From: Thermoguttaceae bacterium
Lineage (GTDB): Bacteria > Planctomycetota > Planctomycetia > Pirellulales > Thermoguttaceae
Reading direction: 5' to 3'
Length of the DNA stretch: 14,211 nucleotides
Assembly (NCBI GenBank): GCA_017454585.1
Contig: JAFTCU010000062.1
Coordinates: 1 to 14,211 of the forward strand
The notes below the pieces were generated by a model. It was not told the DNA's origin and did not search any database. It was given only the letters and a program-made list of their open reading frames with translations. How positions within the stretch are numbered: position 1 is the stretch's first letter; every line of letters starts with the position of its first letter. Made by a program: the position numbers and the translations under genes. This document shows positions 6,265-13,612 of this stretch, piece after piece.

Positions 6265-8313
6265 TCACGGGGTCTGCGACTGCTCCTTCCAAACGGAGCC
6301 CAAAACGGCGCCGCGGTAGTCAAACCCGACTCCGCGCAGGTTTTTGTTGAAAGCGGTGCTTGTGTTCCGGTTGAAAAGCCAGATGCACGGGTAATCATCG
6401 TAAATCAGCGTGTGGAGCTTCTGATAAATGGCCATTCGTTTCGGCCGGTTGAACTCTTTCAGGCCCTCGGCGAATAGCTCGTCCACCTGCTTGTTCGAGT
6501 AACCGATGTAGTTGCGCGCCTCGCCGGTTCCCCAGATGTTCTGCGAGGTGTAGGGGTCGCTGCCGGCCCCCCAGCCGCTCATCACCATCTGGAATTTGTG
6601 CTCCTGCTCGCGCTGGCACAGGACGTTGAACTCGATCGACTGGACGTTGCATTCGATCCCGAGCTGGTGCAAGGTCTGGGCGAAGAGGTTGCAAAGCTCG
6701 ATGCGCTCCGGCAGCGTCGTGGTCAGGATGGTGAATTTGAACGGGAGCCGCGCCCCTTTCCATTCGTGGTCCAGAAGCCCGTCGTTATCGGAATCGACCC
6801 ACCCGGCCTCGGTGAGAAGCTCGCGCGCTTTGGCGAAATCCTGCTTGATGTACGGAAGATTAGCCGAGTGCGGGAAGAACGGTGCGCTCTCGGCGTAAAG
6901 CCCGCGGCACTGAGTATCGAGGCCCTTCCGGTGCACTTTCAGCATTTCTTCATAGTCGAACGCCATGGAAAGCGCCTTCCGGACCCGAATGTCCTGGAAG
7001 AACGGGCATTCCGGCATCATGTTGAACCAGAGGGCGAAGTAGGTCCAGCTCGTTGAAGACGCTTTGGTGTTTTTCTGGTAAAATTCCGGTGTGGCCGCCT
7101 GAGTCAGCCAAAGCTCGGGCGTGAGGTCCATCACTTCAATGTCGCCGTTCTTGATCTGCATGAACGCCGTCGCCGGGTCGGGCGAGATCTGGAAGTGGAC
7201 CCGCTCGATGAACGGCTTTTCACGGACCGCTTTGCCTTTGTACATGTAGAAATTCTCGCGGCTTCGGAAAATGATCGACGTGTTCGGAAGGTGCTTTTCC
7301 ACGACGTATGGCCCGGCCGTGACCGGATTATGCTCCTGCTCCTGGTGGTAGGGCGTCCGGACGAGCGTCGGGTCCTCCGCGATCGTTTTCTCGTAAATGT
7401 GCTTCGGAATGACCGGGAACGAAACGTTCATCGGGCTGATCGGCATCGCCTCCTGGTGGAAGAAAACCAGCGTGCGCTCGTCGTACGCCTTCACGCCAAG
7501 AAGGAGGTCCGTCCCGGAACGCATCGCGAAGATCGGAACGGCCGAACTCATGATCACGTTGTACGAAAACTCCCAGTCATAAGCCGTCACCGGCTCGTCA
7601 TCGGACCAGAGGAGATCGTCGCGGATCACGATTTTGTCCATGAGGTGATCGGCACTCGATTCCCACGAAATGATCGCGTCGCTGTTCCCGACGTACTCCA
7701 TCGTGTCCTTGCGCATCGACAAAAGGCTGAGCTGCGTGTACTCCATGGCCTCGTAGTCGGGCTGCGTGCTGAAAAAAAGGGGGTTGAATGACCCGACGTC
7801 TGCGCTCATGTGGCGGTAAAGCTCCCCACAGTAATCGACCTCCGGTGAGTCCTGATCGGGAGTCATTCCTGAGCGGCTCGGGATCCGCTGAAACGCGTCG
7901 ATGATCTCGTCGTTGTTCTCCTGCGATGTGTTCTGCATCTTGCGGACCTCATCAAGCGGCTTTTTCGGTTCGGGGGTCGGCGTGTAGTAGTCGTACATCA
8001 GGTCGTAGCCGTTCAGGACCGGGTTTGGGAGCCAGCCGCCGGCTTCCTGAGCGAGTTTTTCAACGTCCTCGAGTGTGGCGGGATAGGTGAAATGATTCTC
8101 TTCGCGGATGGCGTTTCCCAAGTCGCCCAAAACGAACGTGCCGGGAACTTTTTCAGCGGTTTCGGCGGACTGTTCAGCCGGTTGAGCCGATTCGACGGAG
8201 GCCGATTCTGATTTGAATACATCCCCAAACGCCCACACGAAAATGCAGAGAGTCGCGAGAATCGCGAAGGTATTAATTGAATTGGCAAAGGTGATTCTTT
8301 GATGAATGTTCAT
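6265..8313 (-). CDS. Membrane-anchored family 5 solute-binding protein (oligopeptide ABC transporter type)
   Basis: A 682-residue protein. Residues 13-30 form one hydrophobic segment after a positively charged start, without a lipobox, so it is probably a membrane anchor with the body outside the cytoplasm. An acidic, Ala/Ser-rich linker follows (33-55). Residues 60-165 contain an extension not usual for the family. From about 165 to 650 it is the SBP_bac_5 fold: LYRHMSADVGSFNPLFF (166-182), TAGPYVV (332-338), FQDIRVRKALSMAFDYEEM (439-457), AGWVDSDNDGLLD (503-515, typical acidic loop) and GWGAGSDPY (580-588). Usual family length is 500-600, so this one is long. Such proteins bind di- or oligopeptides for ABC importers, but no permease or ATPase gene is nearby. 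It lies 37 nt after the rhomboid gene and 22 nt before the hydrolase. Confidence 0.9.
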   Translation of the reverse strand: MNIHQRITFANSINTFAILATLCIFVWAFGDVFKSESASVESAQPAEQSAETAEKVPGTFVLGDLGNAIREENHFTYPATLEDVEKLAQEAGGWLPNPVLNGYDLMYDYYTPTPEPKKPLDEVRKMQNTSQENNDEIIDAFQRIPSRSGMTPDQDSPEVDYCGELYRHMSADVGSFNPLFFSTQPDYEAMEYTQLSLLSMRKDTMEYVGNSDAIISWESSADHLMDKIVIRDDLLWSDDEPVTAYDWEFSYNVIMSSAVPIFAMRSGTDLLLGVKAYDERTLVFFHQEAMPISPMNVSFPVIPKHIYEKTIAEDPTLVRTPYHQEQEHNPVTAGPYVVEKHLPNTSIIFRSRENFYMYKGKAVREKPFIERVHFQISPDPATAFMQIKNGDIEVMDLTPELWLTQAATPEFYQKNTKASSTSWTYFALWFNMMPECPFFQDIRVRKALSMAFDYEEMLKVHRKGLDTQCRGLYAESAPFFPHSANLPYIKQDFAKARELLTEAGWVDSDNDGLLDHEWKGARLPFKFTILTTTLPERIELCNLFAQTLHQLGIECNVQSIEFNVLCQREQEHKFQMVMSGWGAGSDPYTSQNIWGTGEARNYIGYSNKQVDELFAEGLKEFNRPKRMAIYQKLHTLIYDDYPCIWLFNRNTSTAFNKNLRGVGFDYRGAVLGSVWKEQSQTP

Positions 8314-8350
8314 GGTAAAACTCTTATGTTTTCAGGGAACGGAGACCGAA

Positions 8351-9310
8351 TCAACGCCGCGTCCTGTAAATCTGGCTTGCTTCCCGGAGTCGGGCTTGTT
8401 CTTGAGGGGTAAGACTTTGCATCCCGTACTGCGAAATTTTCCTCAGAAGGGCTTCGACTTCGGCTTCCAGCTTGCGGAATTCCTCGTCGCGGCGCAAGTC
8501 GGCTTCACTTGGCGAGGCAGAAGCGTAGCCGTAGGAATCATCTTCGTAGTCGTAGTCATCGTCATCATACGCACGTCTGGGCGGGGGATTGTAAGGCTTG
8601 ATCCGCGGCCGGCCGTGCCCGAAAATCGAGCAGAAACGGAAGTGGAGCAGGTAGTAAAGGACCGCGAAACCTGCGCCGGCGAGGTGGACGCTGTGCGCGA
8701 TGTTGGAACCGGAATTTTGCGTTCCCATCAGGTCCAGCACGACGATCAGGATCCCGACGGCAAAAGCAGGCATCGGGATGATCCCCCAAATCAGAAGCAT
8801 CTGGCGTGGGAAATTGATCGCGAAAAGGATCACGACGGCCGTTACGCCGCCGCTCGCGCCGACGCAGGGAGTCCAGAGCATTTGGAGGAGTTGAGGTTCC
8901 GAAAGCTCGTTCGCGTGCATCACCGCCGTCAAGTAGCCGCTTCCTGCCCAGTAGATCCCGCCCAGCAGGATGGAAACCAGGTAGAAAAAGAGGAATTCCC
9001 GCTTTCCGTACAGCGCCTCCACTGCCTGCCCGAGGAAGAAAAGCCCCAGCATATTTCCGAGTACATGCCAGACAGAATTTAGATCGTGGCAAAAACCGTA
9101 TGTCAGAAACCGGTACCAGTGGGTCGGGTGAGGAAAATCGATCGCGCGCAGACAGCACCATTGGGAAATATGCCCCTGAAGAAAAATCGAATCCAAAAGC
9201 CACACGACGACGTTAATGACTATGATGTAAAAAAGGGCAGAATGTTCCTGACGATAGGAACCCGTTTGAAAGCCGGAATCACGGTAGTAGTCCCGATCCT
9301 GAAAACCCAT
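8351..9310 (-). CDS. Rhomboid family intramembrane serine protease
   Basis: A 319-residue protein. The ATG at 9310 is chosen because AAGGA lies 8 nt upstream; two further upstream ATGs fit less well. It has about six membrane segments between residues 27 and 224. Family motifs: HVLGN (82-86, the His/Asn pair that supports the oxyanion), GASGG with nucleophile Ser153, and HSVHLAG with catalytic His209. The enzyme cuts membrane-spanning segments of other proteins. After the membrane part comes an acidic, Tyr-rich linker (249-262) and a charged helical tail (from about 273) ending IYRTRR, as in other soluble-tailed bacterial rhomboids. It is first in an apparent operon with the solute-binding protein and hydrolase. 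A promoter candidate lies at 9361-9389. Its substrate is unknown. Confidence 0.92.
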   Translation of the reverse strand: MGFQDRDYYRDSGFQTGSYRQEHSALFYIIVINVVVWLLDSIFLQGHISQWCCLRAIDFPHPTHWYRFLTYGFCHDLNSVWHVLGNMLGLFFLGQAVEALYGKREFLFFYLVSILLGGIYWAGSGYLTAVMHANELSEPQLLQMLWTPCVGASGGVTAVVILFAINFPRQMLLIWGIIPMPAFAVGILIVVLDLMGTQNSGSNIAHSVHLAGAGFAVLYYLLHFRFCSIFGHGRPRIKPYNPPPRRAYDDDDYDYEDDSYGYASASPSEADLRRDEEFRKLEAEVEALLRKISQYGMQSLTPQEQARLREASQIYRTRR

Positions 9311-9360
9311 TTGAACCATCCTTGAAGAAGAGGAAAAAATCAAGTCACAAAATTTTCCCC

Positions 9361-9389
9361 ATTTTACACGATTTTAGGCGGTTTGGCAA
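9361..9389 (-). promoter_or_regulatory. Candidate sigma70-like promoter for the rhomboid operon
   Basis: On the minus strand, TTGCCA (9384-9389) is followed by 17 nt and TAAAAT (9361-9366). The start would be near 9354, about 44 nt before the ATG at 9310. A second TAAAAT at 9371-9376 makes the exact -10 box uncertain. Confidence 0.45.
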
Positions 9390-9538
9390 GGTGCCGAAAG
9401 AAGTTTTTGACCGTTTTTTGAGAATTTTTTTCAATTTTTCATTGACCGATAAAGACGACAACGTCAAAAGGGAGGCCTCGTTTCCTCAGCCTCCTGGCGT
9501 GTGTGTTCGTGACAGATTTTCGGGTTCAGTGTGTTAGC

Positions 9539-10117
9539 TCAACGCACGTTAGCGGGGACCTGGACCTGATTGACGCTCTTACCGGTCGAATCGACCATCT
9601 CGTAGCCGAGGAGCTGATTATTTTCGTCGTAAACCGCTACACGGGCGTAACCGCTGGCATCGACCGCGACCGCACCATCTTGCGGAGCCGAAGGAGCTGG
9701 AAGCGCCGGGGCCATCGGTGAGGTTTGAGTCTGGGCGACGGACGCGGTACGGTACTGCGTCTGGCTCGGGAGTTTGGCGCTTGGTGCCGGAAGAGGCTGC
9801 GTCGTCGATGGAGCCGGAGCAGGCATGACAGAAGGAGCCACATCAGGCGCAGGGGACGGCTGCATTTGCGGCGCGTTCTGAGGAACGGGACGGCCGTTCT
9901 GATCCACAAATTCCTGGATTTGGCCGTGGGCTCCGCAAGTCGCGCAGCCGCCGTTGAAAGCGGTCCCGCAGCGCATACGCGCCAGATTGGAGCAACCGCC
10001 GTTCGCGTAAACTGGTCCGCAGTAGTCGTACGGCGCGCAGCAGAGGCTGCACCCGGTCGAGAGCCCCGCCAAAACCAAAATTCCAGAACACAGAATCAGG
10101 GAAACGAATTTTTTCAT
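9539..10117 (-). CDS. Lipoprotein-like protein, Cys-rich then Pro-rich
   Basis: A 192-residue protein from the ATG at 10117, which has GAGGA 7 nt upstream; a GTG 18 bases earlier is not needed. The N-terminus is a lipoprotein-type signal, MKKFVSLIL followed by LAGLSTGC with Cys23. The -3 residue is Ser rather than Leu, so the lipobox is imperfect. Residues 23-61 hold eight cysteines, including SLCC, YDYCGP, CATC. Residues 80-146 are a Pro/Ala/Gln/Ser-rich low-complexity linker, likely extended. The C-terminal 45 residues look like a small folded tail (YARVAVYDENNQLLGYEMVD). I do not recognise the family. An envelope location is likely. It appears to be a single-gene unit with a palindrome in its leader. 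Confidence 0.75.
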   Translation of the reverse strand: MKKFVSLILCSGILVLAGLSTGCSLCCAPYDYCGPVYANGGCSNLARMRCGTAFNGGCATCGAHGQIQEFVDQNGRPVPQNAPQMQPSPAPDVAPSVMPAPAPSTTQPLPAPSAKLPSQTQYRTASVAQTQTSPMAPALPAPSAPQDGAVAVDASGYARVAVYDENNQLLGYEMVDSTGKSVNQVQVPANVR

Positions 10118-10143
10118 AATTTTATCCTCACACACACGATTTT

Positions 10144-10165
10144 AAAAGTGAATCCATTCACTTTT
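10144..10165. promoter_or_regulatory. 22-bp perfect palindromic hairpin in the leader of the lipoprotein-like gene
   Basis: AAAAGTGAAT (10144-10153) and ATTCACTTTT (10156-10165) are perfect inverted repeats around CC. The site lies 27 bases upstream of the ATG at 10117. A TATACT at 10179-10184 on the minus strand could be the -10 box, with no good -35 box, which would put the palindrome just after the start of transcription. It could be an operator or an RNA hairpin. Confidence 0.5.
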
Positions 10166-10299
10166 GATTTTCTTTTTGAGTATATCGGCCGCAAAATCGT
10201 TAAAATTAAGAAAATCTTCGTAAAAGTTAAAAAATATTTTATCGTTAAAGTTTGTGCAGATTAATATCGTGAGAAAAATCAGAGAAAGAAATTGGCGAG

Positions 10300-10319
10300 C
10301 GGTGGCAGTAATGCCACCG
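10300..10319. repeat. Perfect hairpin with GTAA tetraloop
   Basis: CGGTGGCA (10300-10307) and TGCCACCG (10312-10319) enclose GTAA, a GNRA-type tetraloop if transcribed on the + strand. TATTTT follows. It could act as a terminator on the + strand, but no + strand gene precedes it. Confidence 0.6.
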
Positions 10320-10332
10320 TATTTTGGGGAGT

Positions 10333-10470
10333 GCGGCAATACAGAAGCCGAAGGCTTCCTTTGCCGCTTTCACTTAGCGTTCAAAAAATTTTACGACGAA
10401 AAAAGGTTTTCGCGTGGGGAACGTTCAGTCCGCTTCAGCGGCAAACGCCTCTACGAGGCAGAATTGCCGC
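10333..10470. repeat. Pair of two-tier hairpins sharing one outer stem
   Basis: Hairpin one (10333-10367): outer stem GCGGCAA/TTGCCGC, inner stem GAAGCC/GGCTTC, loop GAA. Hairpin two (10438-10470): the same outer stem GCGGCAA/TTGCCGC, inner stem GCCTC/GAGGC, loop TAC. The outer 7-bp stem is identical while the inner stem differs in sequence but keeps the shape. They are separated by 70 bases. This is either a dispersed palindromic repeat or part of a structured RNA. Confidence 0.65.
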
Positions 10471-10538
10471 AAGGGAAAGGAATGAAGGCCGCTCGCGGCT
10501 GTATCTTCGCACTCCACAAGACGGCGCAGGATGCGTCG

Positions 10539-10653
10539 TTTAAAGGCCCCCTCTCCGAGGGCTGGCTCGCGCAGCGAGACGGGGGAGTTACGCGAGCCCA
10601 CCATTTCATTCCCCCCTGCCCTTCGGACCACCCCTCCATGAGGGGGCTTTAAA
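10539..10653. repeat. 115-bp element with terminal inverted repeats, beside nadA
   Basis: The left end TTTAAAGGCCCCCTC (10539-10553) and the right end GAGGGGGCTTTAAA (10640-10653) are inverted repeats with one extra G on the left. Inside lie smaller hairpins: CTCGC-GCA-GCGAG, and CCCCTC-CAT-GAGGGG at the right end. The right end lies two bases from the nadA stop codon (10656-10658). It has the look of a MITE or other non-autonomous repeat. Confidence 0.6.
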
Positions 10654-10655
10654 TC

Positions 10656-11738
10656 TCACCCCAGCTTCAGCATATTATTGAGCGCGATCCGGGCGTCAGC
10701 GGCGATCTCTTCCGGGACCGTCACGACGTTTTCCAGCGTGCCGTTTTCGAGCTGCTCCAGCGCACGGAAGAGGGCCGGCAGCGTGTTCCGCGCCATGTTC
10801 ACACACGGGTGCGGCTCGCCGAGGTGCTGGATCTTCAGCTCCGGATGCGTGTTTTTCAGACGCTCGACCAAATGCGACTCCGTGCCGATGATGAAAGACT
10901 CGCCCGGCTGCGCGTTCTGGATCTCCTTGATGATGAACGCCGTGGAACCGGCCGAGGCGCTTTGCGAAACGACCGCCTGCTTGCACTCGGGATGAACGAC
11001 CAGCCGCGCGTCGGGGTTTTGGGCCTTCAGCGTCCGGGCGGTTTCGGGGTTCATCTGGTGGTGGACGTGGCAGAAGCCCTCCCACAAAATCACGCGGGCG
11101 TTTTCCAGTGCCGCTGCCGGCGCGCCTTCTTTTTTCTGCCAAAGGATGATTTCCTCCGCCGGGATCCCCATCGCCAGCGACGTATTGCGGCCGAGGTGCT
11201 GGTCCGGGAGGAACAGAATGCGGCGTTTCTGGCTCAAGGCCCACTCGAGCACGCGCCGGGCGTTTCCGGAGGTGCAGACCGTTCCGCCGTGACGGCCGCA
11301 GAACGCCTTCACGTCCGCCGAGCTGTTCACGTAGGTCACGGGCAGAACCTCGTTTGTATCGATGAGCTGGCCGAGGCGGTTCCAGCACTCGTTCACCTCG
11401 CGCATCGTCGCCATGTTCGCCATCGGGCAGCCGGAGAGGAAATTGGGGAGGAGGACCGGGACCCGTTTCCCGCCGCGTCGGGCTACTTTCTCGGGACTGT
11501 TCGCCAGAATGTCGGCGGTCTCGGCCATGAAATGCACGCCGCAGAAAATGATGGCTTCGCACGTCTCGTTGGAGGCCGCGAGCTGGCTCAACGCCAGACT
11601 GTCCCCCTGACGGTCGGTCAGCGCGATCGTTTCGTCCGGAATGTAGTAGTGCCCCAAAATGAGGAGTTTTTCGCCCCAGCGGGCGCGGGCTGCCTGAAAA
11701 TCTTCGAGGGTTTCGATTTGCATGGGTGAAGCCTTCAT
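10656..11738 (-). CDS. nadA: Quinolinate synthase NadA
   Basis: A 360-residue cytoplasmic enzyme that condenses iminoaspartate with dihydroxyacetone phosphate to quinolinate in de novo NAD synthesis, using a [4Fe-4S] cluster. Motifs: LGHYY (28-32), FCGVHFMAETA (65-75), the three cluster cysteines Cys104 (SGCPMAN), Cys223 (GFCHVH) and Cys312 (HPCVNM), YVNSSADVKA (136-145), LPDQHLGRNT (177-186), HPEC (249-252) and GTESHLV (285-291). Length fits the family. The ATG at 11738 is listed; an in-frame ATG at 11723 with GAAGG 8 nt before it may be the true start, removing five residues. It is transcribed alone from the promoter at 11776-11803. Its usual partners nadB and nadC are not in the window. 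Confidence 0.97.
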   Translation of the reverse strand: MKASPMQIETLEDFQAARARWGEKLLILGHYYIPDETIALTDRQGDSLALSQLAASNETCEAIIFCGVHFMAETADILANSPEKVARRGGKRVPVLLPNFLSGCPMANMATMREVNECWNRLGQLIDTNEVLPVTYVNSSADVKAFCGRHGGTVCTSGNARRVLEWALSQKRRILFLPDQHLGRNTSLAMGIPAEEIILWQKKEGAPAAALENARVILWEGFCHVHHQMNPETARTLKAQNPDARLVVHPECKQAVVSQSASAGSTAFIIKEIQNAQPGESFIIGTESHLVERLKNTHPELKIQHLGEPHPCVNMARNTLPALFRALEQLENGTLENVVTVPEEIAADARIALNNMLKLG

Positions 11739-11775
11739 TGGTCTTGAATGATTCGGAAAGTGCCAGATTTTCCTG

Positions 11776-11803
11776 ATTATAAAACTTTTTTCTGAAATTT
11801 CAA
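11776..11803 (-). promoter_or_regulatory. sigma70-like promoter for nadA
   Basis: On the minus strand, TTGAAA (11798-11803) is followed by a 16-nt spacer and a consensus TATAAT (11776-11781). The start would be near 11769, giving a leader of about 30 nt. The same -35 box and spacer are seen at the tRNA-Arg promoter. Confidence 0.65.
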
Positions 11804-11861
11804 GTGGAGACTTCCCTTTTTTGTCAAGAAACAGGGAATTAAGTGGAAATTTGACCGGGCC

Positions 11862-12050
11862 TTAGTACGGATTTTCGATCGCGTCCCCAAGTATCGCGAT
11901 TTCCTCGATCGTCCAATCTTTCGTAAACTCAAAGCAGGCCGCCATGTAAGGACCGAACACCCAGACGAAAACGGCCGCGGCCAGGAAAACGAAAAAACCG
12001 ATGGCGGCCAGAAGCAGCGCACAGTGCAGAAAGTCCTTGATTCGCTTCAT
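11862..12050 (-). CDS. Small single-span membrane protein, unknown function
   Basis: A 62-residue protein from the ATG at 12050, which has GAGG 6 nt upstream; an ATG at 12062 is less well placed. MKRIKDFLHC is followed by a long hydrophobic stretch (about residues 11-37, rich in Ala, Phe, Leu and Val) and an acidic tail (WTIEEIAILGDAIENP). The charge pattern predicts an inner-membrane protein with the N-terminus inside. I do not recognise a family. Good start signal and the ordered composition favour a real gene. Confidence 0.55.
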   Translation of the reverse strand: MKRIKDFLHCALLLAAIGFFVFLAAAVFVWVFGPYMAACFEFTKDWTIEEIAILGDAIENPY

Positions 12051-12576
12051 CGGAAACCTCATTCATTAAAAAAGTTTGGCCCTGAATGACTTTCCGATTT
12101 GGCAGCGTGCAGAAAAAAAGGACGCTGCGGTTTGAACTCAGTACTCGTTCCAAACCCTCGACCAAAAGGGCGCCTTGCGGCGGAATTTTCCTGCTGAAGC
12201 ACGCAACGCCCTTATGGCGTTACAATTTGCTCCAGTCAGAAACCCCCGGTTTCCCGGTTGGTCACGATTTCTGTTTTTGTTCAAACAAATCGCAGTCTTA
12301 AATCAAAATCTCAAATTGAAATCAGGATTTGAGTTCAGGTCCTCCTGAAACGGGGAATTTAAACAAAAAATGAATTCGGTTCGATGTTCACCCTTCGACT
12401 GAAATATTATATACGAACTTTTTGAAAAGTCAAGGCTTTTCAGAGAAAATTTCCCCCTGCTTGACAAGAACCGGTTCACGGGGTAAAATGGGTTTTCAGT
12501 CATCAGTCACCAGTTTTCAGTTTTCCAACTGACCACTGAAAATTCCCAACTCACCCACTAACCCAAGGAAACCCCC
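12051..12576. other. Intergenic region with several hairpins and a promoter
   Basis: No convincing gene. Short inverted repeats are AACGCC/GGCGTT (12205-12221), CGATTT plus GTTT paired with AAACAAATCG (12265-12292), CTCAAAT/ATTTGAG (12310-12333) and TTCAGG/CCTGAA (12334-12349). The stretch ends in the promoter at 12461-12489. In the leader, TTTTCAGT (12514-12521) can pair with ACTGAAAA (12535-12542). Confidence 0.6.
12461..12489 (+). promoter_or_regulatory. Near-consensus sigma70 promoter for the SGNH esterase gene
   Basis: TTGACA (12461-12466), a 17-nt spacer and TAAAAT (12484-12489). The start would be near 12496, giving a leader of about 80 nt that contains an 8-bp hairpin at 12514-12542. 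It is the best promoter match in the window. Confidence 0.7.
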
Positions 12577-13311
12577 ATGAAAAAAATTCTGACTTCTTGC
12601 CTCGCCCTTCTCGTTTTGGGCCTTTGCAGTGTACTTTATGCCGAGAATCTGGCGGTCCAGTCCATCTCCGGCCTCGACGAAACGGGCTGGCGCTCCTTCT
12701 GGAAACCGCGCTTTGAGGAGAAATTCCGTCAGGCGGAAAGCGGCCCGATCGACATCGTGTTTCTGGGCGACTCCATCACGAATTTCTGGGAAGGAAACGG
12801 CTCCGAAGCCTACAAAAAATGGTACGCGGACCGGAAAGTTCTGAACCTTGGCTTCAGCGGCGACCGTACCCAGCAGACGATCTGGATCGTGAAAGACTCC
12901 GGGATCCTCGAAAAAATCGACCCGAAACTTTTCGTCCTGATGATCGGCACGAATAACGTGGGCTGGGGTGAAACCAATCCAGCCCAGACGCTCGAGGGGA
13001 TCCAGACGATCCTGAAGATCGTGCGAGAAAAGAAGCCCAACGCGAAGATCGTTCTGTTCGAGGTCTTCCCCCGCGGCGCGAATAATCAGGACGGAATGCG
13101 TCAGCTCGTGAACGAGATCAATAAAGGGATCCCGGCGTTGTGCGACGGGGAGAATATTTTCTTCGCCTCGATCAACTCGAAACTTCTCGAAGCAGACGGC
13201 GAGACCCTCACGCGCGACACGATGCCGGACCTGCTCCACCCGGGGCCGAAAGGCTACGAGTACTGGGCCGAAGCGATCGAGCCGTACATCAAAAAATTCG
13301 TTGAGAAGTAA
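12577..13311 (+). CDS. Secreted SGNH/GDSL hydrolase, PAF acetylhydrolase-like
   Basis: A 244-residue protein with AAGGA 7 nt before the ATG and a signal peptide (1-22, VLYA before Glu23), so exported. It carries the SGNH blocks: FLGDSIT with nucleophile Ser66, NLGFSGDRTQQ with the oxyanion Gly95, GTNN with Asn126, and DLLHPGPKGY with Asp218 and His221. The spacing of these residues and segments such as VFPRG and the Asp-x-x-His pair resemble the alpha subunits of platelet-activating-factor acetylhydrolase IB. It should cleave acyl or acetyl esters, for example on carbohydrates or lipids. The substrate is not evident. It precedes a secreted GDPD gene on the same strand by 300 bases, with a repeat element between, so they are probably separate transcripts. 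Confidence 0.93.
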   Translation: MKKILTSCLALLVLGLCSVLYAENLAVQSISGLDETGWRSFWKPRFEEKFRQAESGPIDIVFLGDSITNFWEGNGSEAYKKWYADRKVLNLGFSGDRTQQTIWIVKDSGILEKIDPKLFVLMIGTNNVGWGETNPAQTLEGIQTILKIVREKKPNAKIVLFEVFPRGANNQDGMRQLVNEINKGIPALCDGENIFFASINSKLLEADGETLTRDTMPDLLHPGPKGYEYWAEAIEPYIKKFVEK

Positions 13312-13373
13312 TCAGAGGAAGTTTCAAAAACCTCCCATTCCAAACACCAGATCCGTTCCAATTTAACCTTTGA

Positions 13374-13510
13374 TTTAAACACGGATTTTCACGGATTCAA
13401 AGGGATTAAAATGATTTCGTTTTCATGGATTATAAACCAGGAAAAACATTTAAAAATCCTTTTAAATAATCCGTGGAAATCTTTTTAATCCGTGAAAATC
13501 CGTGTTTAAA
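13374..13510. repeat. 137-bp inverted-repeat element
   Basis: The ends, 13374-13397 and 13487-13510, are perfect 24-bp inverted repeats containing two ATCCGTG-type words each (CACGGATTTTCACGGATT on the left). A third imperfect ATCCGTGGAAATC lies at 13469-13481, and the pairing continues inward imperfectly, so the whole element could fold into one long hairpin. It fills most of the 300-base space between the two + strand genes. No coding capacity is visible. Confidence 0.8.
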
Positions 13511-13612
13511 TTGAGGTTTGAATCAGGCAGCGCTTGTGCACTGGAAAAGGGTTTGAGGCTTTTTTGGACTTCTATTAATTAATTTTCCCCTTTCCTTTTT
13601 ATGGAGTTGATC

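Larger units (their letters stand above)
10118..10655. other. Long intergenic region with multiple hairpins, no credible gene
   Basis: The first 150 bases are A/T-rich with repeated CGTTAAA-like words. From 10300 to 10653 come several hairpins and one larger element, listed separately. A 132-codon open frame on the + strand (10254-10652) runs through all of these inverted repeats, has no ribosome site and resembles no family, so I do not call it a gene. Confidence 0.65.

Noticed and set aside
10254..10652. 132-codon open frame on the + strand
   Set aside because: It crosses all of the inverted repeats in this region, lacks a start signal and has no recognisable domain.
10809..11729. 306-codon open frame opposite nadA
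   Set aside because: Antisense shadow of an unmistakable NadA with all three cluster cysteines.
12517..13239. 240-codon open frame opposite the SGNH esterase
   Set aside because: Antisense shadow; the + strand gene has promoter, ribosome site, signal peptide and full active site.
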